Origin: Yponomeuta sedellus
Lineage: Eukaryota > Arthropoda > Insecta > Lepidoptera > Yponomeutidae
DNA: 64,000 nucleotides
NCBI GenBank assembly: GCA_934045075.1
Contig: OW203745.1
Span: forward strand, 13,860,184 to 13,924,183
Reading direction: 5' to 3'
Positions 53,801 to 63,470 of the stretch are shown piece by piece. Position numbers and translations under genes: made by a program. Each line of letters starts with the position of its first letter. Position 1 is the first letter of the stretch. The notes under the pieces were generated by a model. It was not told the DNA's origin, made no database searches, and saw only the letters and a program-made list of their open reading frames with translations.

Positions 53801-56800
53801 CCTTTGGTTATGGTGAGACTTGAAACCCTTCAACCCTTCAACCTACTACCCAGTACGAGAAAAGTTAGATAGATAGAGAACACTTTATTGTACAGAAAAA
53901 TGGAAAATAAACAAATAAACATCATTATTCGAATATTTTCGGGGCTTAATCGCGTAGTAATTTATTGCTATTTTATTTACCTCGATGTTTCGACTGATCC
54001 TTAAGCGATTAAGCCGCGAAAATATTCTAATAATAAATAGATATTTCTTAACCTAAGAGTACAGACGGCGGAGTTATCACTCAAAGTGATCTCTTCCAGA
54101 CAACCCCTAGATGGACTGGACTAATACATTAGAGAAGGAAGTAGATGTATACTAAACCGTTAATCCAGGGTGTCAGCTAACTCCATACCCAACTTTATTA
54201 AAATCGCTCCAGCCGTTTACACGTGAAGAAGTAACATATACACTCAGAAACTTTCGCCTTTATAATATTAGTGTGTGAAGTATAATATTAGTGAAGTGTG
54301 CCAGTGTGATTAGTGTAATAAAATATTTTGATTTTGATTTTATGACCTTTCTAAAGTTTAATACCAGACATCTTAAAAATTCTCAGATTGCTGATTTATG
54401 ATGACTGTGAGTTAGTTTTATACTTAATTATGTTTTCATATTCATTTTAATTACATGCTGTAAATGCCATATTGAATGGACATTGTATTTAAGTTAGGTA
54501 CTTAATTGGATAAGGATTAATGGTTTATTGACTAAAATCACTTCGGAAATAAGCCATTTTTGCCCATAAAATGTAAAGGATATAATATGGTTATTGTGGG
54601 TTAACTGACAGCACATATACCATAAGGGACTTTTTTGTTGACTTTTTTAAGGTGTACAATAATGACTTACTTTTGACTTAAGTTCCTATGTCCCCTGGAT
54701 GGGGCAAAGGGCATCCACAATGATTCGCCATCCCTCACGGTCTTGAGCTTCGCGTTTCGTTTCGCTCCACGTCTTGCCGATAGTCACCGCCTCTGCGATG
54801 ATCGTCCGTCGCCAGGATTGCTTAGGGCGGCCACGTTTACGTTTTCCTTGGGGATTCCAGTCGAAGGCTTGCCTCGGGATGTGGTCGGGGTCCCTTCGGA
54901 GTGTGTGGCCGATCCAATTCCACTTGCGACGTTTGATCTGCTGGTCGATTGGGGTCTCACCGCAGCGATCCCATAGGTCCACGTTGGTGATTTTCTCGGG
55001 CCAGTATATACCCAGAATACGGCGAAGACAGCGGTTGATGAAGACTTGAAGCCGACGCGAGATGTCTTTGGTGACTTTCCACGTCTCACATCCGTATAGC
55101 AACACGGTTTTGACATTGGACCGGAATATTTTGAGTTTGATTCTCCTGGTCAGTTTCCGTGATTGCCACAACGGACGAAGCCGCGCGAAAGTTGCTCTCC
55201 CCTTGGCGATTCTCGAAGCGATGTCATCTTCGGTCCCTCCTGTTTCCGATACCACGCTACCGAGGTAAGTGAATTTGTGGACCCTCTCCACCGCCTCTGT
55301 GCCGATGAGCAACGGCGATGAACTCGTCGCTCCGCACCTCATCCCCTGAGTCTTCCTGGTGTTTATTTTGAGTCCTGTCTCCAAAGCCTCTCGCCGTAGC
55401 TCATCCAGTTTGGCTTGCATGTCGGCGCGTGTGTGGCTCAATAGGCATAGGTCATCGGCATAGTCCAAGTCCTCTAGGACATTGGACAGTCCCCACTCTA
55501 TGCCGCGGCGCTTGCCGTTGATGGTCTTGATCATTATGCCATCCAGGACGATAAGGAAGAGGAGAGGTGAAAGGAGACACCCCTGGCGGACACCCGCATG
55601 TACCGGTATTTCTTCCGAGACGAGGCCGTCGTGTGTCACTCTACAAGAATAGTTCCTGTAGATGGCCTTAATCATGTTGGTGATCTTCTCGGGGACTCCA
55701 ACTTCACGTAGCCGTTCCCAGATGTTGCGCCATCGCAGCGTGTCGAAGGCTTTTTCAAAATCAACGAAGGTCAAGTACATTTCCCTCTGCCATTCTGATG
55801 CCTGTTCGAGTATTATGCGCAAGGTGTTGATCTGGTCCGTACACGATCGGTAGGGTCGGAAACCAGCCTGTTTATTGCGCAGGTGAGGCTCGACTGCCCC
55901 CGACAACCTGTCTAAGATGATCTTACAGAGCACCTTAGAGGGAATCGAGAGCAAAGTGATGCCTCTCCAATTGCCACATTCACTGAGGTCTCCCTTTTTG
56001 GGTACGGTGATTAGAAGGCCTTTGGTCCAGTCGTCGGGTAACTCTTCGGCTGACCAGATCTTCCTCAATAGTGGGGTCAGTGCGTTGGCAGCGGTAGATG
56101 CATCAGCTTTCAGCATTTCCGCTGTGATGAGGTCGACTCCTGGAGCTTTCCCGGTCTTCAGTGATAGGATCGCCTTCACTACTTCCTCTCCTGTAGGGGG
56201 AGACACATCAATGTCTAGGCATTGTGCGGGCAAACTGACACTAGGCGTCGCAGTGGTATCGGGGTCGTTCGGGACTCGGAAGATCTCCTCAAAGTGCTCC
56301 CACCAGCGTTGTAGCTGCCCCTCCGATGTCACGATCAACTGGCCTCTCTTGTCTTTCAGGGGCTTCTTCTTCCTCTGGTTCCGGTCTCCGGCCAAGGTCT
56401 TCGTCGCCCTGTACATCTCCCTGAGATTTCCGGAGTTGGCAGCGCGTTGGGCGCAGTCCGCAATGCAGTCAGCCCATACTCGTCGGTCATGACGGGTACT
56501 ACGATAAATTCTCTTGCGAATTTGCCGATACTGCAGCCACAGATCCTCGCGCACTGCCTCGTCGGTAGTTGCCAAAAGTTGAAGATGGAGTTGGCGCCTT
56601 TCTTCAATGAGGTTCCAGGTTTCCTGTGACATCCAGTCCTCACGTGAGTGTGTTTTGTGTCCAAGAACTACGGAGCTGGTTTCTGTATAGGCCATTTTAA
56701 TGTGGTTCCACTCCGTGTCGACAGATGTAGTGGAGTCCGTTTCAAGGACTGAGAAGCGATTTCGCAGTTCTAGCCTAAAGGCGTCGCCAACGTCTGGGTT

Positions 56801-59800
56801 CCGCAGCTTGTTGACCTCAAATCGTTTGCCTACCCTGGTGTTCGCGCTGGCAGTTCGAGCTACGGCTACTTTGAGTCGCACCTCGGCTACGACTAGGTGG
56901 TGATCGCTGTCAATATCCGCGCCACGGCGGTTGCGAACGTCGAGCAATGATGAGCGCCATTTGGAGCTGATAGCAACGTGGTCGATCTGGTTCTTGGTGA
57001 CTCCATCGGGTGAGGTCCATGTGTATTTGTGGTGGTCTCCATGGATGAATAAAGTGCCTCCGATGGTGAGGTCATTGTCCTGACAGAACTCCAAGAATCT
57101 CTCCCCGTTCTCGTTTCGGACTCCCAGCCCGTGTGTGCCCATGTGTCTTTGACAGCCGTCGTTATTCGTGCCAACCTTGGCATTCAGATCCCCCAAGACA
57201 ATGACTATATCCTGTTTGCGGATGTTTTTCAGAGTCCGGTTGAGTGCACTATAGAAATCGTCCTTGTCTTCCTCTGATGACGGGTTTGTGGGCGCGTAGC
57301 ATTGAACGACGGTTATCTTGCGGGCTTTGCTGTTGAAGCGGGCTGTGATGATTCGCTCTGAGATTGGTTTCCAGCCCAGCAGGCTTTTCCTCGAAGCGTC
57401 AGAAAGAAGGAGTCCCACGCCGTTTTCACGTACGTTCTGTTCATCCTCCTTCCCGGAGTAAAGAAGTGTCAGGCCTCTGGACGTTCTCAGTTCCCCGAAT
57501 CCGTTCCTGCGAATTTCACTGAGGCCGAGTATCTGCAGTTTGTATCTGAGCATTTCTGCTTCTGCTTGGGCTAGTCGGCTGTCGTCGCTCAGTGTTCGCA
57601 CATTCCAACATGCAATTCGTGTCCGTGTTTTAAAGCCAAAGGTCGTCGTAGTTTGATCGGTCCGGTTTATCATTATTTCAGTTTCAGTAATCAAGTGGGG
57701 GGTTCGGATAAGCGGGTGATTAGCCCACTATACCCTAGCCCACTGGTGGGGCTGCCACCTTGGAGCCTGTTGGCGTGCTCGGTTTTGTTTCGGGTTTCCT
57801 CCCTAGTGAGATGGTTTCTGTTTTAAGGCGCAGAAGATTCGCCTGGCGCCCTGCACCCTCAGCTTAGCTGCATATTCGTGGCGACCGCGCGTTGTGCGGC
57901 TGCAGCAGTTCCCAGGAGAGACGGCGAGGACGTGGGTGACGCGGACTGGCCAGGGCTCTGCTTCGAATCGGTGTTACGCCACTAACACAGCAGATGGTTA
58001 CTTGGCATTTGTAGGTACTGCCGACTCTCACACAGCAATACCCACCAAGACCATACCCTGACTTCCTCTCCCATTCATTACCTACATTACCTACAACATC
58101 ACATTAGAAACCTCTGAATTTGTCAGTGTTTCTCTACAGTATTATGCATGTATTATCCATATAAATCTTCCTCTTGAATGGCGCAAAAAAATGTGTTCAT
58201 TACCTACAACATCACATTAGAAACCTCTAAATTTATCAGTGTTTCTCTACAGTATTATGCATGTATTATCCATATAAATCTTCCTCTTGAATCGCGCAAA
58301 AAAATGTGTTCATTACCTAGAACATCACATTAGAAACCTCTAAATTTATCAGTGTTTCTCTACAGTATTATGCATGTATTATCCATATAAACCTTCCTCT
58401 TGAATCACTCTATCTATTAAAAAAGTGCTTCAAAATATGTTGCATAGTTTTTTTAAAGATTTAGGCATTCTGGGTGACACTTTTTTACAGTGTAATAAAA
58501 GAAGAAATAAACCTCGAATACTCTTGAAGCTTTAGACTGATTGCATAGACATACAAAAAATTAGAGGAATACTGGTCTAGAAGGCACCAATTTGGCTCTC
58601 AACGTAAAGCTCTGTGTTTAGTTCAGTAGTTGACAAATTCAAGTACATACTTGTATTACGGGTAGGACAGATTCAGATCATATGGTTTTGATCCCGAAGT
58701 CATCAGATCAGAGCTTTCGGAAAGTTTCAACTCAAAGTACAGGCCTTACATGATATCAGGGTCTCAACCAAAATGGTGATCCAAAATGTTATAACAATAA
58801 GGTCTACATTGTATGTCTTACCTTTGAAGGGATGTATCTAATGATAAAGCATTTTTGTGTTGTGTTTAAGAATCATGATCAACTACTATCTCTAGACTTA
58901 CCATGACAGGCCGTTTCTTGCCAAGTGTTTCAATTTTCTTTAAGCAGTCTGCAAACTTGAATTTTGGGTATAGCCTGTAGGTCCAGTGTTCAAGTTTTTT
59001 TAGTACCAGATCCAGATCTTCCTTTTCGTGGCCTTTTCCTGAAAATGTTATTGGACAAGATAAGCAGTCTTTCATTATTATACTATTTTTATTTTTAATG
59101 CACTAACCCGTGCTAAGGAACAAATTTAAAAACCTATTTAGAGGCTAAAAATTTCACCCATGCCGGGATTCGAACCCGCAACCTCTGGCTATCCGTGCCA
59201 GCGCTCTACCAATTGAGCCAATGGGCGACTCACGGCATCAGTGAAATTTCAAACCTCATTTCATTCTCTGTATTACGTACAGGCAGCGACATCTGACTTA
59301 AGCAAGTTGCATTACTTACAGCCCTGACTAGCTACTTTGCAGTTAGGTTTTAACATCGGAATGATATCACTGTACCCACCCGCAACCATTGGCTCAATTG
59401 GTAGAGCGCTGGCACGGACAGCCAGAGGTTGCGGGTTCGAATCCCGGCATGGGTGATATTTTTAGCCTCTAAATAGGTTTTTAAGTCTTTCATTAGATTT
59501 CATTTCATTATTTCGGACTTTTACAAATTTTTATGGTGGTTCTAATAATTGTTGGTCTTTTCACACCACCTTCCTGCCTTAATTTCATTGATGTAGAGAT
59601 GAAGAGGAAAGGGTGACAAATTAAATATATTAACAACTTCCCTGTCCAAGACTCGTATATGAATCAGAGGAATGTATTGGAATAAGTTCATGAGTCACAT
59701 TTGACTCATTTTCACCAGATCTAAGGGCATACAACTATCCAACTGTGGACGTATGGAACTGGAATTAAATTATATCTTCAACAGTTGTTAAGTAACCGTG

Positions 59801-60519
59801 TGTGGAAGAGCCCTTTGGCTTAGGACAGATAGGAAAAACTTAGAATAAACAGAAAGAAAGTGATGTGTGTTGGTGCATGCATACAATAAATAACCGTTAT
59901 ACTTGGTATACAGGATAACCTTTAAACTTAAAATCCTTAAAGTGCTCTGGGATAACGTGGATGCCTCTGGGCCCTGTAAGACGAGCTGGGTTCAGCACAA
60001 ACCGAGGATGCTTCACCACCCTTGCAGACTTGGGTGCTGTGGGGTCCACGCGCCTTTTGTCTTCCTCTGGAATCAACCAAAAACACTAACTTAGATACCA
60101 TCAGATTGGCACTAAGGTACCCGAAGGCTTGATGAGTAAAATCAGGAAGGCAAAAACGATTGATAAAACACAATTTCACCTAGTAGTCGAAACCATTTTA
60201 CTCTCGTTTACACAACACAAATGCTACATCAGACAGAATCGTGTAATAGAGAGCAAAATTGTTACCCAATGTTACTTTCTGTGGTAACATAACCCGCCAA
60301 ATCCTATTAGATTTTAGAGGTTATTACACTGGTTGTCTGCTTGTATTATTCGGTTACCAAGAACATAAACGCACCTGCTTCGTCATCCCTGTTGTTTCCC
60401 TCATCTTCATCATCAGATTGGCGGCGGCCTTCTTCAAACTCATCACCTTCAATAACTCGCTCAAGATCTTGGGCTTCGCCAGCCTCGTCCTCAAGAAAAA
60501 CATCTTCCAGAAGCGACAT
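50848..60519 (-). CDS. TIPIN: TIPIN (Timeless-interacting protein, Swi3 family)
   Basis: Nuclear partner of Timeless in the fork protection complex, acting in S-phase checkpoint signalling and fork stability. Five exons join in phase: 60375-60519, 59920-60066, 58902-59038, 53016-53224, 50848-51802, giving 530 residues. The start is an acidic stretch (MSLLEDVFLEDEAGEAQDLE). The Swi3 domain (about residues 55-150) shows RVVKHPRFVLNPARLTGPRG, DFKFKGKGHEKEDLDL, LEHWTYRLYPKFKFADCL and KKIETLGKKRPVM. Its basic carboxy motif is SEEQKERMIRNRRLAEERR (228-246). The tail from 247 is long and acidic, with a duplicated VDLT...KEN...VTP(A/S)KRL module. Intron 3 (53225-58901) contains a complete RTE element; intron 2 ends in a SINE insertion close to the acceptor. 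The tail is longer than in vertebrate TIPIN (about 300 residues in all). Confidence 0.93.
52140..52330 (+). mobile_element. RTE carboxy-terminal relic
   Basis: The plus strand reads GSGWIRTVTDRKKWHALKKA then YVHQDT, the usual end of RTE proteins, with stops and frame changes upstream. TIPIN intron 4. Confidence 0.6.
52752..52936. repeat. Degenerate minisatellite, GATCCGGACAACTCGACC-like
   Basis: Imperfect 13-18-bp units with GACAA, TCGACC and GATCCGG motifs repeat through about 185 bp in TIPIN intron 4, ending 80 bp from the exon at 53016. Confidence 0.7.
53305..53755 (-). repeat. Compound inverted family B SINE unit, 12-bp target duplication
   Basis: ATGTACAATGGT bounds the unit (53293-53304, 53756-53767). 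Inside are a full minus-strand copy (53305-53615), a second minus tail to about 53706, then an inverse end (GTGAAATTTTTAGCCTC) to 53755. It begins 80 bp upstream (minus sense) of TIPIN exon 4. Confidence 0.8.
53931..54033. mobile_element. Small fold-back element, about 100 bp
   Basis: TTCGAATATTTTCGGGGCTT and its near-inverse AAGCCGCGAAAATATTCTAA form the ends. It splits a dispersed 3' UTR-like repeat (53875-53930 and 54034-54115), which suggests insertion into that older repeat. Confidence 0.6.
54680..57980 (-). mobile_element. Full-length-looking RTE-type retrotransposon (element 2)
   Basis: One ORF (54686-57694) plus a GC-rich 5' stretch reaching about 57980 on the minus strand. Outer limits are estimates. 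Same strand as TIPIN, within intron 3. Confidence 0.75.
54686..57694 (-). CDS. Endonuclease-reverse transcriptase of an RTE-type retrotransposon (element 2)
   Basis: 1002-codon ORF without a stop. Endonuclease motifs: RIACWNVRTLSDDSRL near residue 26, LGLSEIRRNG near 55, VLGDLNAKVG near 165, SDHHLVVAEV near 268. Reverse transcriptase: KTGKAPGVDLITAEMLK near 515, FVDFEKAFDTLRW near 639, HAGVRQGCLLSPLLF near 700, DYADDLCLLSH near 743. Carboxy part: RRKWNWIGHTLRRDPDHIPR, the expected RTE end. It differs throughout from the element at 11006-14086, so it is another family of the same clade. The intact frame suggests a recent insertion or strong constraint. The start was set at the first Met of the open frame. 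Confidence 0.85.
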   Translation of the reverse strand: MITETEIMINRTDQTTTTFGFKTRTRIACWNVRTLSDDSRLAQAEAEMLRYKLQILGLSEIRRNGFGELRTSRGLTLLYSGKEDEQNVRENGVGLLLSDASRKSLLGWKPISERIITARFNSKARKITVVQCYAPTNPSSEEDKDDFYSALNRTLKNIRKQDIVIVLGDLNAKVGTNNDGCQRHMGTHGLGVRNENGERFLEFCQDNDLTIGGTLFIHGDHHKYTWTSPDGVTKNQIDHVAISSKWRSSLLDVRNRRGADIDSDHHLVVAEVRLKVAVARTASANTRVGKRFEVNKLRNPDVGDAFRLELRNRFSVLETDSTTSVDTEWNHIKMAYTETSSVVLGHKTHSREDWMSQETWNLIEERRQLHLQLLATTDEAVREDLWLQYRQIRKRIYRSTRHDRRVWADCIADCAQRAANSGNLREMYRATKTLAGDRNQRKKKPLKDKRGQLIVTSEGQLQRWWEHFEEIFRVPNDPDTTATPSVSLPAQCLDIDVSPPTGEEVVKAILSLKTGKAPGVDLITAEMLKADASTAANALTPLLRKIWSAEELPDDWTKGLLITVPKKGDLSECGNWRGITLLSIPSKVLCKIILDRLSGAVEPHLRNKQAGFRPYRSCTDQINTLRIILEQASEWQREMYLTFVDFEKAFDTLRWRNIWERLREVGVPEKITNMIKAIYRNYSCRVTHDGLVSEEIPVHAGVRQGCLLSPLLFLIVLDGIMIKTINGKRRGIEWGLSNVLEDLDYADDLCLLSHTRADMQAKLDELRREALETGLKINTRKTQGMRCGATSSSPLLIGTEAVERVHKFTYLGSVVSETGGTEDDIASRIAKGRATFARLRPLWQSRKLTRRIKLKIFRSNVKTVLLYGCETWKVTKDISRRLQVFINRCLRRILGIYWPEKITNVDLWDRCGETPIDQQIKRRKWNWIGHTLRRDPDHIPRQAFDWNPQGKRKRGRPKQSWRRTIIAEAVTIGKTWSETKREAQDREGWRIIVDALCPIQGT
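58085..58407. repeat. 113-bp tandem repeat, nearly three copies
   Basis: Units start CATTACCTACAACATCACAT at 58085, 58198 and 58311. Copies differ by a few substitutions. TIPIN intron 3, between the RTE element and exon 3. Confidence 0.95.
59078..59483 (-). repeat. Inverted family B SINE unit next to TIPIN exon 3
   Basis: AGTCTTTCATTA bounds the unit (59066-59077, 59484-59495). A full minus copy occupies 59078-59380; the inverse end (GGCTCAATTGGTAGAGCGC ... TTTAGCCTCTAAATAGG) occupies 59390-59483. The insertion point is 28 nt from the exon 3 acceptor. Confidence 0.85.
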
Positions 60520-61286
60520 ACTTATTTGCGATTTGAGTTTTCACACGAATAATATTTCAATGCTTCAAACTTCTGATAAAGTTTTAAAAAAAGTCTTGTT
60601 TTCAATATTTTTGTTAAATAGGTACATGTTACATTTTTTTTAAAGGCGGGAACAACTTACTTTTTAGATTCGTTCGAAAAAAATTCTGACCACAGAGTAC
60701 CACATATAGACCACAGTTAGTATACGAACAATTTCGCTTTGATTTCGGTCAAATAAATCAAGTAGTACCTACAACCCAACAATCCTTGATTTATTTGACC
60801 GAAATCAAACCTAGGTAGTAGGTGTAGGTACCTACTCGTTACTTTCGTTAAACTTTACTCGTTAATTTTCATTGAAGTGATTTAATTTTTTTCTTTTTAA
60901 GAAAGGTGTTTTTTATATAAATATTTAACAGAGAAACAAGTAAATATTTTTGCCTCACGCATTAGCAAGCAAAATGAATGGACTGTTGAATGAATAATCA
61001 TTAAATGTACGTATTATGATCATTGCCCATTAATCTATGTTGCCCATCACTAGAAAGTCACGTGACCAGCTTGCGTTTTGAGAGCGCATTTCGCAGGTAT
61101 GGAAATTAATTTTATTATAAATCGGGATTATTTTCCATTAAAGATACGCTATCAAGGTAACAAATAACGGTTGGGAATACAAAGTGTGTTCTAGTGCCGA
61201 AAAACGGGGTGAAAATTGGTGCTGTGCACGGTTATTTCGTCAAAGAAGTGTGCCTGTCAATCGGACTCCAAGAAAGCTGCTCAGGA
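60520..61286. promoter_or_regulatory. Region upstream of TIPIN, possible two-way promoter
   Basis: Holds a perfect 25-bp inverted repeat (60738-60762 and 60785-60809, starting TTTGATTTCGGTCAAATAAA) and GC-richer sequence from about 61150. TIPIN starts on one side and a possible coding exon on the other. No named motif is certain. Confidence 0.35.
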
Positions 61287-61358
61287 ATGGCGTCTCCGTT
61301 CGACATGTGGTGCCGCCTGCTATTCGGTTTCATGTCGGATACTCCACGCTTTGATGAC
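61287..61358 (+). CDS. Possible first coding exon of an unidentified gene
   Basis: ATG at 61287 opens 24 codons (MASPFDMWCRLLFGFMSD then TPRFDD) ending in phase 0 at a good donor, GTGAGC (61359). The preceding leader (about 61150-61286) and the exon are richer in G+C than their surroundings. No partner exon was found before the window ends, and I do not recognise the peptide. It could be chance. Confidence 0.35.
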
Positions 61359-62715
61359 GTGAGCTCGTGGGGGGCGACGAAAAGTGCTCTTATGGAGTTC
61401 CCCTCGTGGCGTCGGTGAAAAATCGCAATGTTTTGTGTAATTTTTGCATCACCCTTGCGGTCCACCTACAATGATTCATTGTCCCGATTTCTGCGAAAAG
61501 TAAAGTAAAAACAAGTTTGTTTCGCTAATTTTCTACATCAATTAGAGGCTACAAGTGGTTTCGTAGGATTTTTACGATTTGCATTGGCGAAATGCTTCGA
61601 TATTGCACGAAATGCGGTACAGTTCTCTTTGTTTATCAATGTACCGCTCTACAACGCCCGTCCGATGTCGTCAAGTGAATTATCTTTATAACGTTGTATT
61701 GTTTTCACGCGTCGAACGTAAATATTCTCACCTTTGTTGTTATTCTTTCTCTTGAGCTTGATCTCAGCTCAGTCTGTCTTGGGAGGTGGAGTTTCAACTT
61801 TTACCAGAATAGACACAGTTAGGATATAAGGGTTATAGGTACCTATTAAGTATTTACTTACTGACTTTGTTTTCTTTCCTACAAGTATCAATAACTGATA
61901 AGTGTCTGAGCAATTACCTTTTTTGGGATTTACCATCTTAAGTTCATATTCTGAGTTAGATTTCATTGTCTGTTAATTTTTCTCTTCATTCTTACTGTAA
62001 AAATAATAATCTTGAATTGTCATAACGAGCGGCAATCACAATGGGTCTAATTTACACAGGATTATACTTTTTGAGTGTGATCACACATTGGCCTGATCTC
62101 TGAGAGATAGTAGGCTTGTTCCTTACGATATTACCACTATCATTGTTATATTATAGGGTCACAAGGTGGTGAATAGTCATAAGCCCAGCCTAGGTTGATT
62201 GACCTAAGTTGAGGTTGATTGATTACTATGAAAATACTTGACATTTGGTGTAACAGATTGTCCCACATTGATCTGTTGGTTCGGATCTGTTCAAACCCAG
62301 AATCCCTACATTCCATCAACCTAAATTGCAGTGACCACATTTTTAGATAGAGAACAGAAAAAAATTAAACTATATAAATATTTTGGGGTCTCAAAAAATG
62401 TGAAAAATCAGGTAATAGCCTAATGGTAACAAAAACTTATTAGAAACTGAACATTTTTGAATCACTTGTAGACTCTTAAAAACAGTATTTCATAAGATAA
62501 CTCAAATATTGATAATTGTTCAGATAATTCAAGTATTGACAAATTATGATGGAATCATAGAGAAATAAATTAACCACCAATATATAATATCTTATTTTGT
62601 TTATTAGGTTTTTCAACAGACTCTCACTATACAAACAAAAGCAGTGCACAACAATCAAGCCATTATTTCTTTTTTCTATGGCCTCTCCACCTTGCATAAA
62701 ATAGGCATGATTGTA
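61359..62715. other. Unannotated AT-rich DNA
   Basis: No gene or clear repeat seen, apart from short palindromes. If the exon at 61287 is real, this is its intron. Confidence 0.45.
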
Positions 62716-62980
62716 TTATATTATTTTTAATGCACTACCCGTGCTAAGGACTTTAAAAACCTATTTAGAGGCTAAAAATTCCACCCATGCCAGGATTCGA
62801 ACCCGCGACCTCTGGCTATCCGTGCCAGCGCTCTTTCCAACTGAGCCAATGGGTGACTCACCGGCATCAGTAACATTTCGAACCTCTTTACAATATTCTC
62901 TGTATTACGTATTACCCAGAGGTCCCGGGTTCGAATCCCGGCATGGGTGGAATTTTTAGCCTCTAAATAGGTTTTTAAAA
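62716..62980 (-). repeat. Inverted family B SINE unit
   Basis: Flanks AGGCATGATTGTA (62703-62715) and AGGCATGTTTGTA (62981-62993), one mismatch. The minus copy runs to about 62910; the inverse end (CCCAGAGGTCCCGGGTTCGA ... TTTAGCCTCTAAATAGG) closes it. Confidence 0.8.
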
Positions 62981-63470
62981 AGGCATGTTTGTAGTTGAAC
63001 TGTGGATGCCCAAATATTTTCCAATACTAATCTTTGCTATTCCAATGAGATTAACACAATTTTCTGTAAGTTCTCCATTATTGAAAATCTCAGCCAGTCA
63101 GCTTTAGTGATGTACTAAACTTGCTTGAAGCTCCGTAAGGCCTTACTAATTTTCTAGGTCTAGAACAATATACATACAGATATTAAAGTCTCTATTCCAG
63201 CTGCAAGCTTGAGCACGCAACATTTAAAAGTACAAGGGAACAACTGCAAATTTTGTAGTTTTACAGGAGAGCCATTTTAAAGTTTTATTTCCCAATGTAT
63301 TATTATGCGGCTTTGTATTGCTTCTTTGCACGAAATAGGACCCATATAATAGGGGTTAAAGTATGAAATTGCCGTTTTATTGCAATAGGTTCTTTGAATT
63401 GACATAGAATCTTCATGGTTTGAGGTTTTCGAATGAAACTTTTTTCAAATGGTTTCTGTGATGTTCTTTT

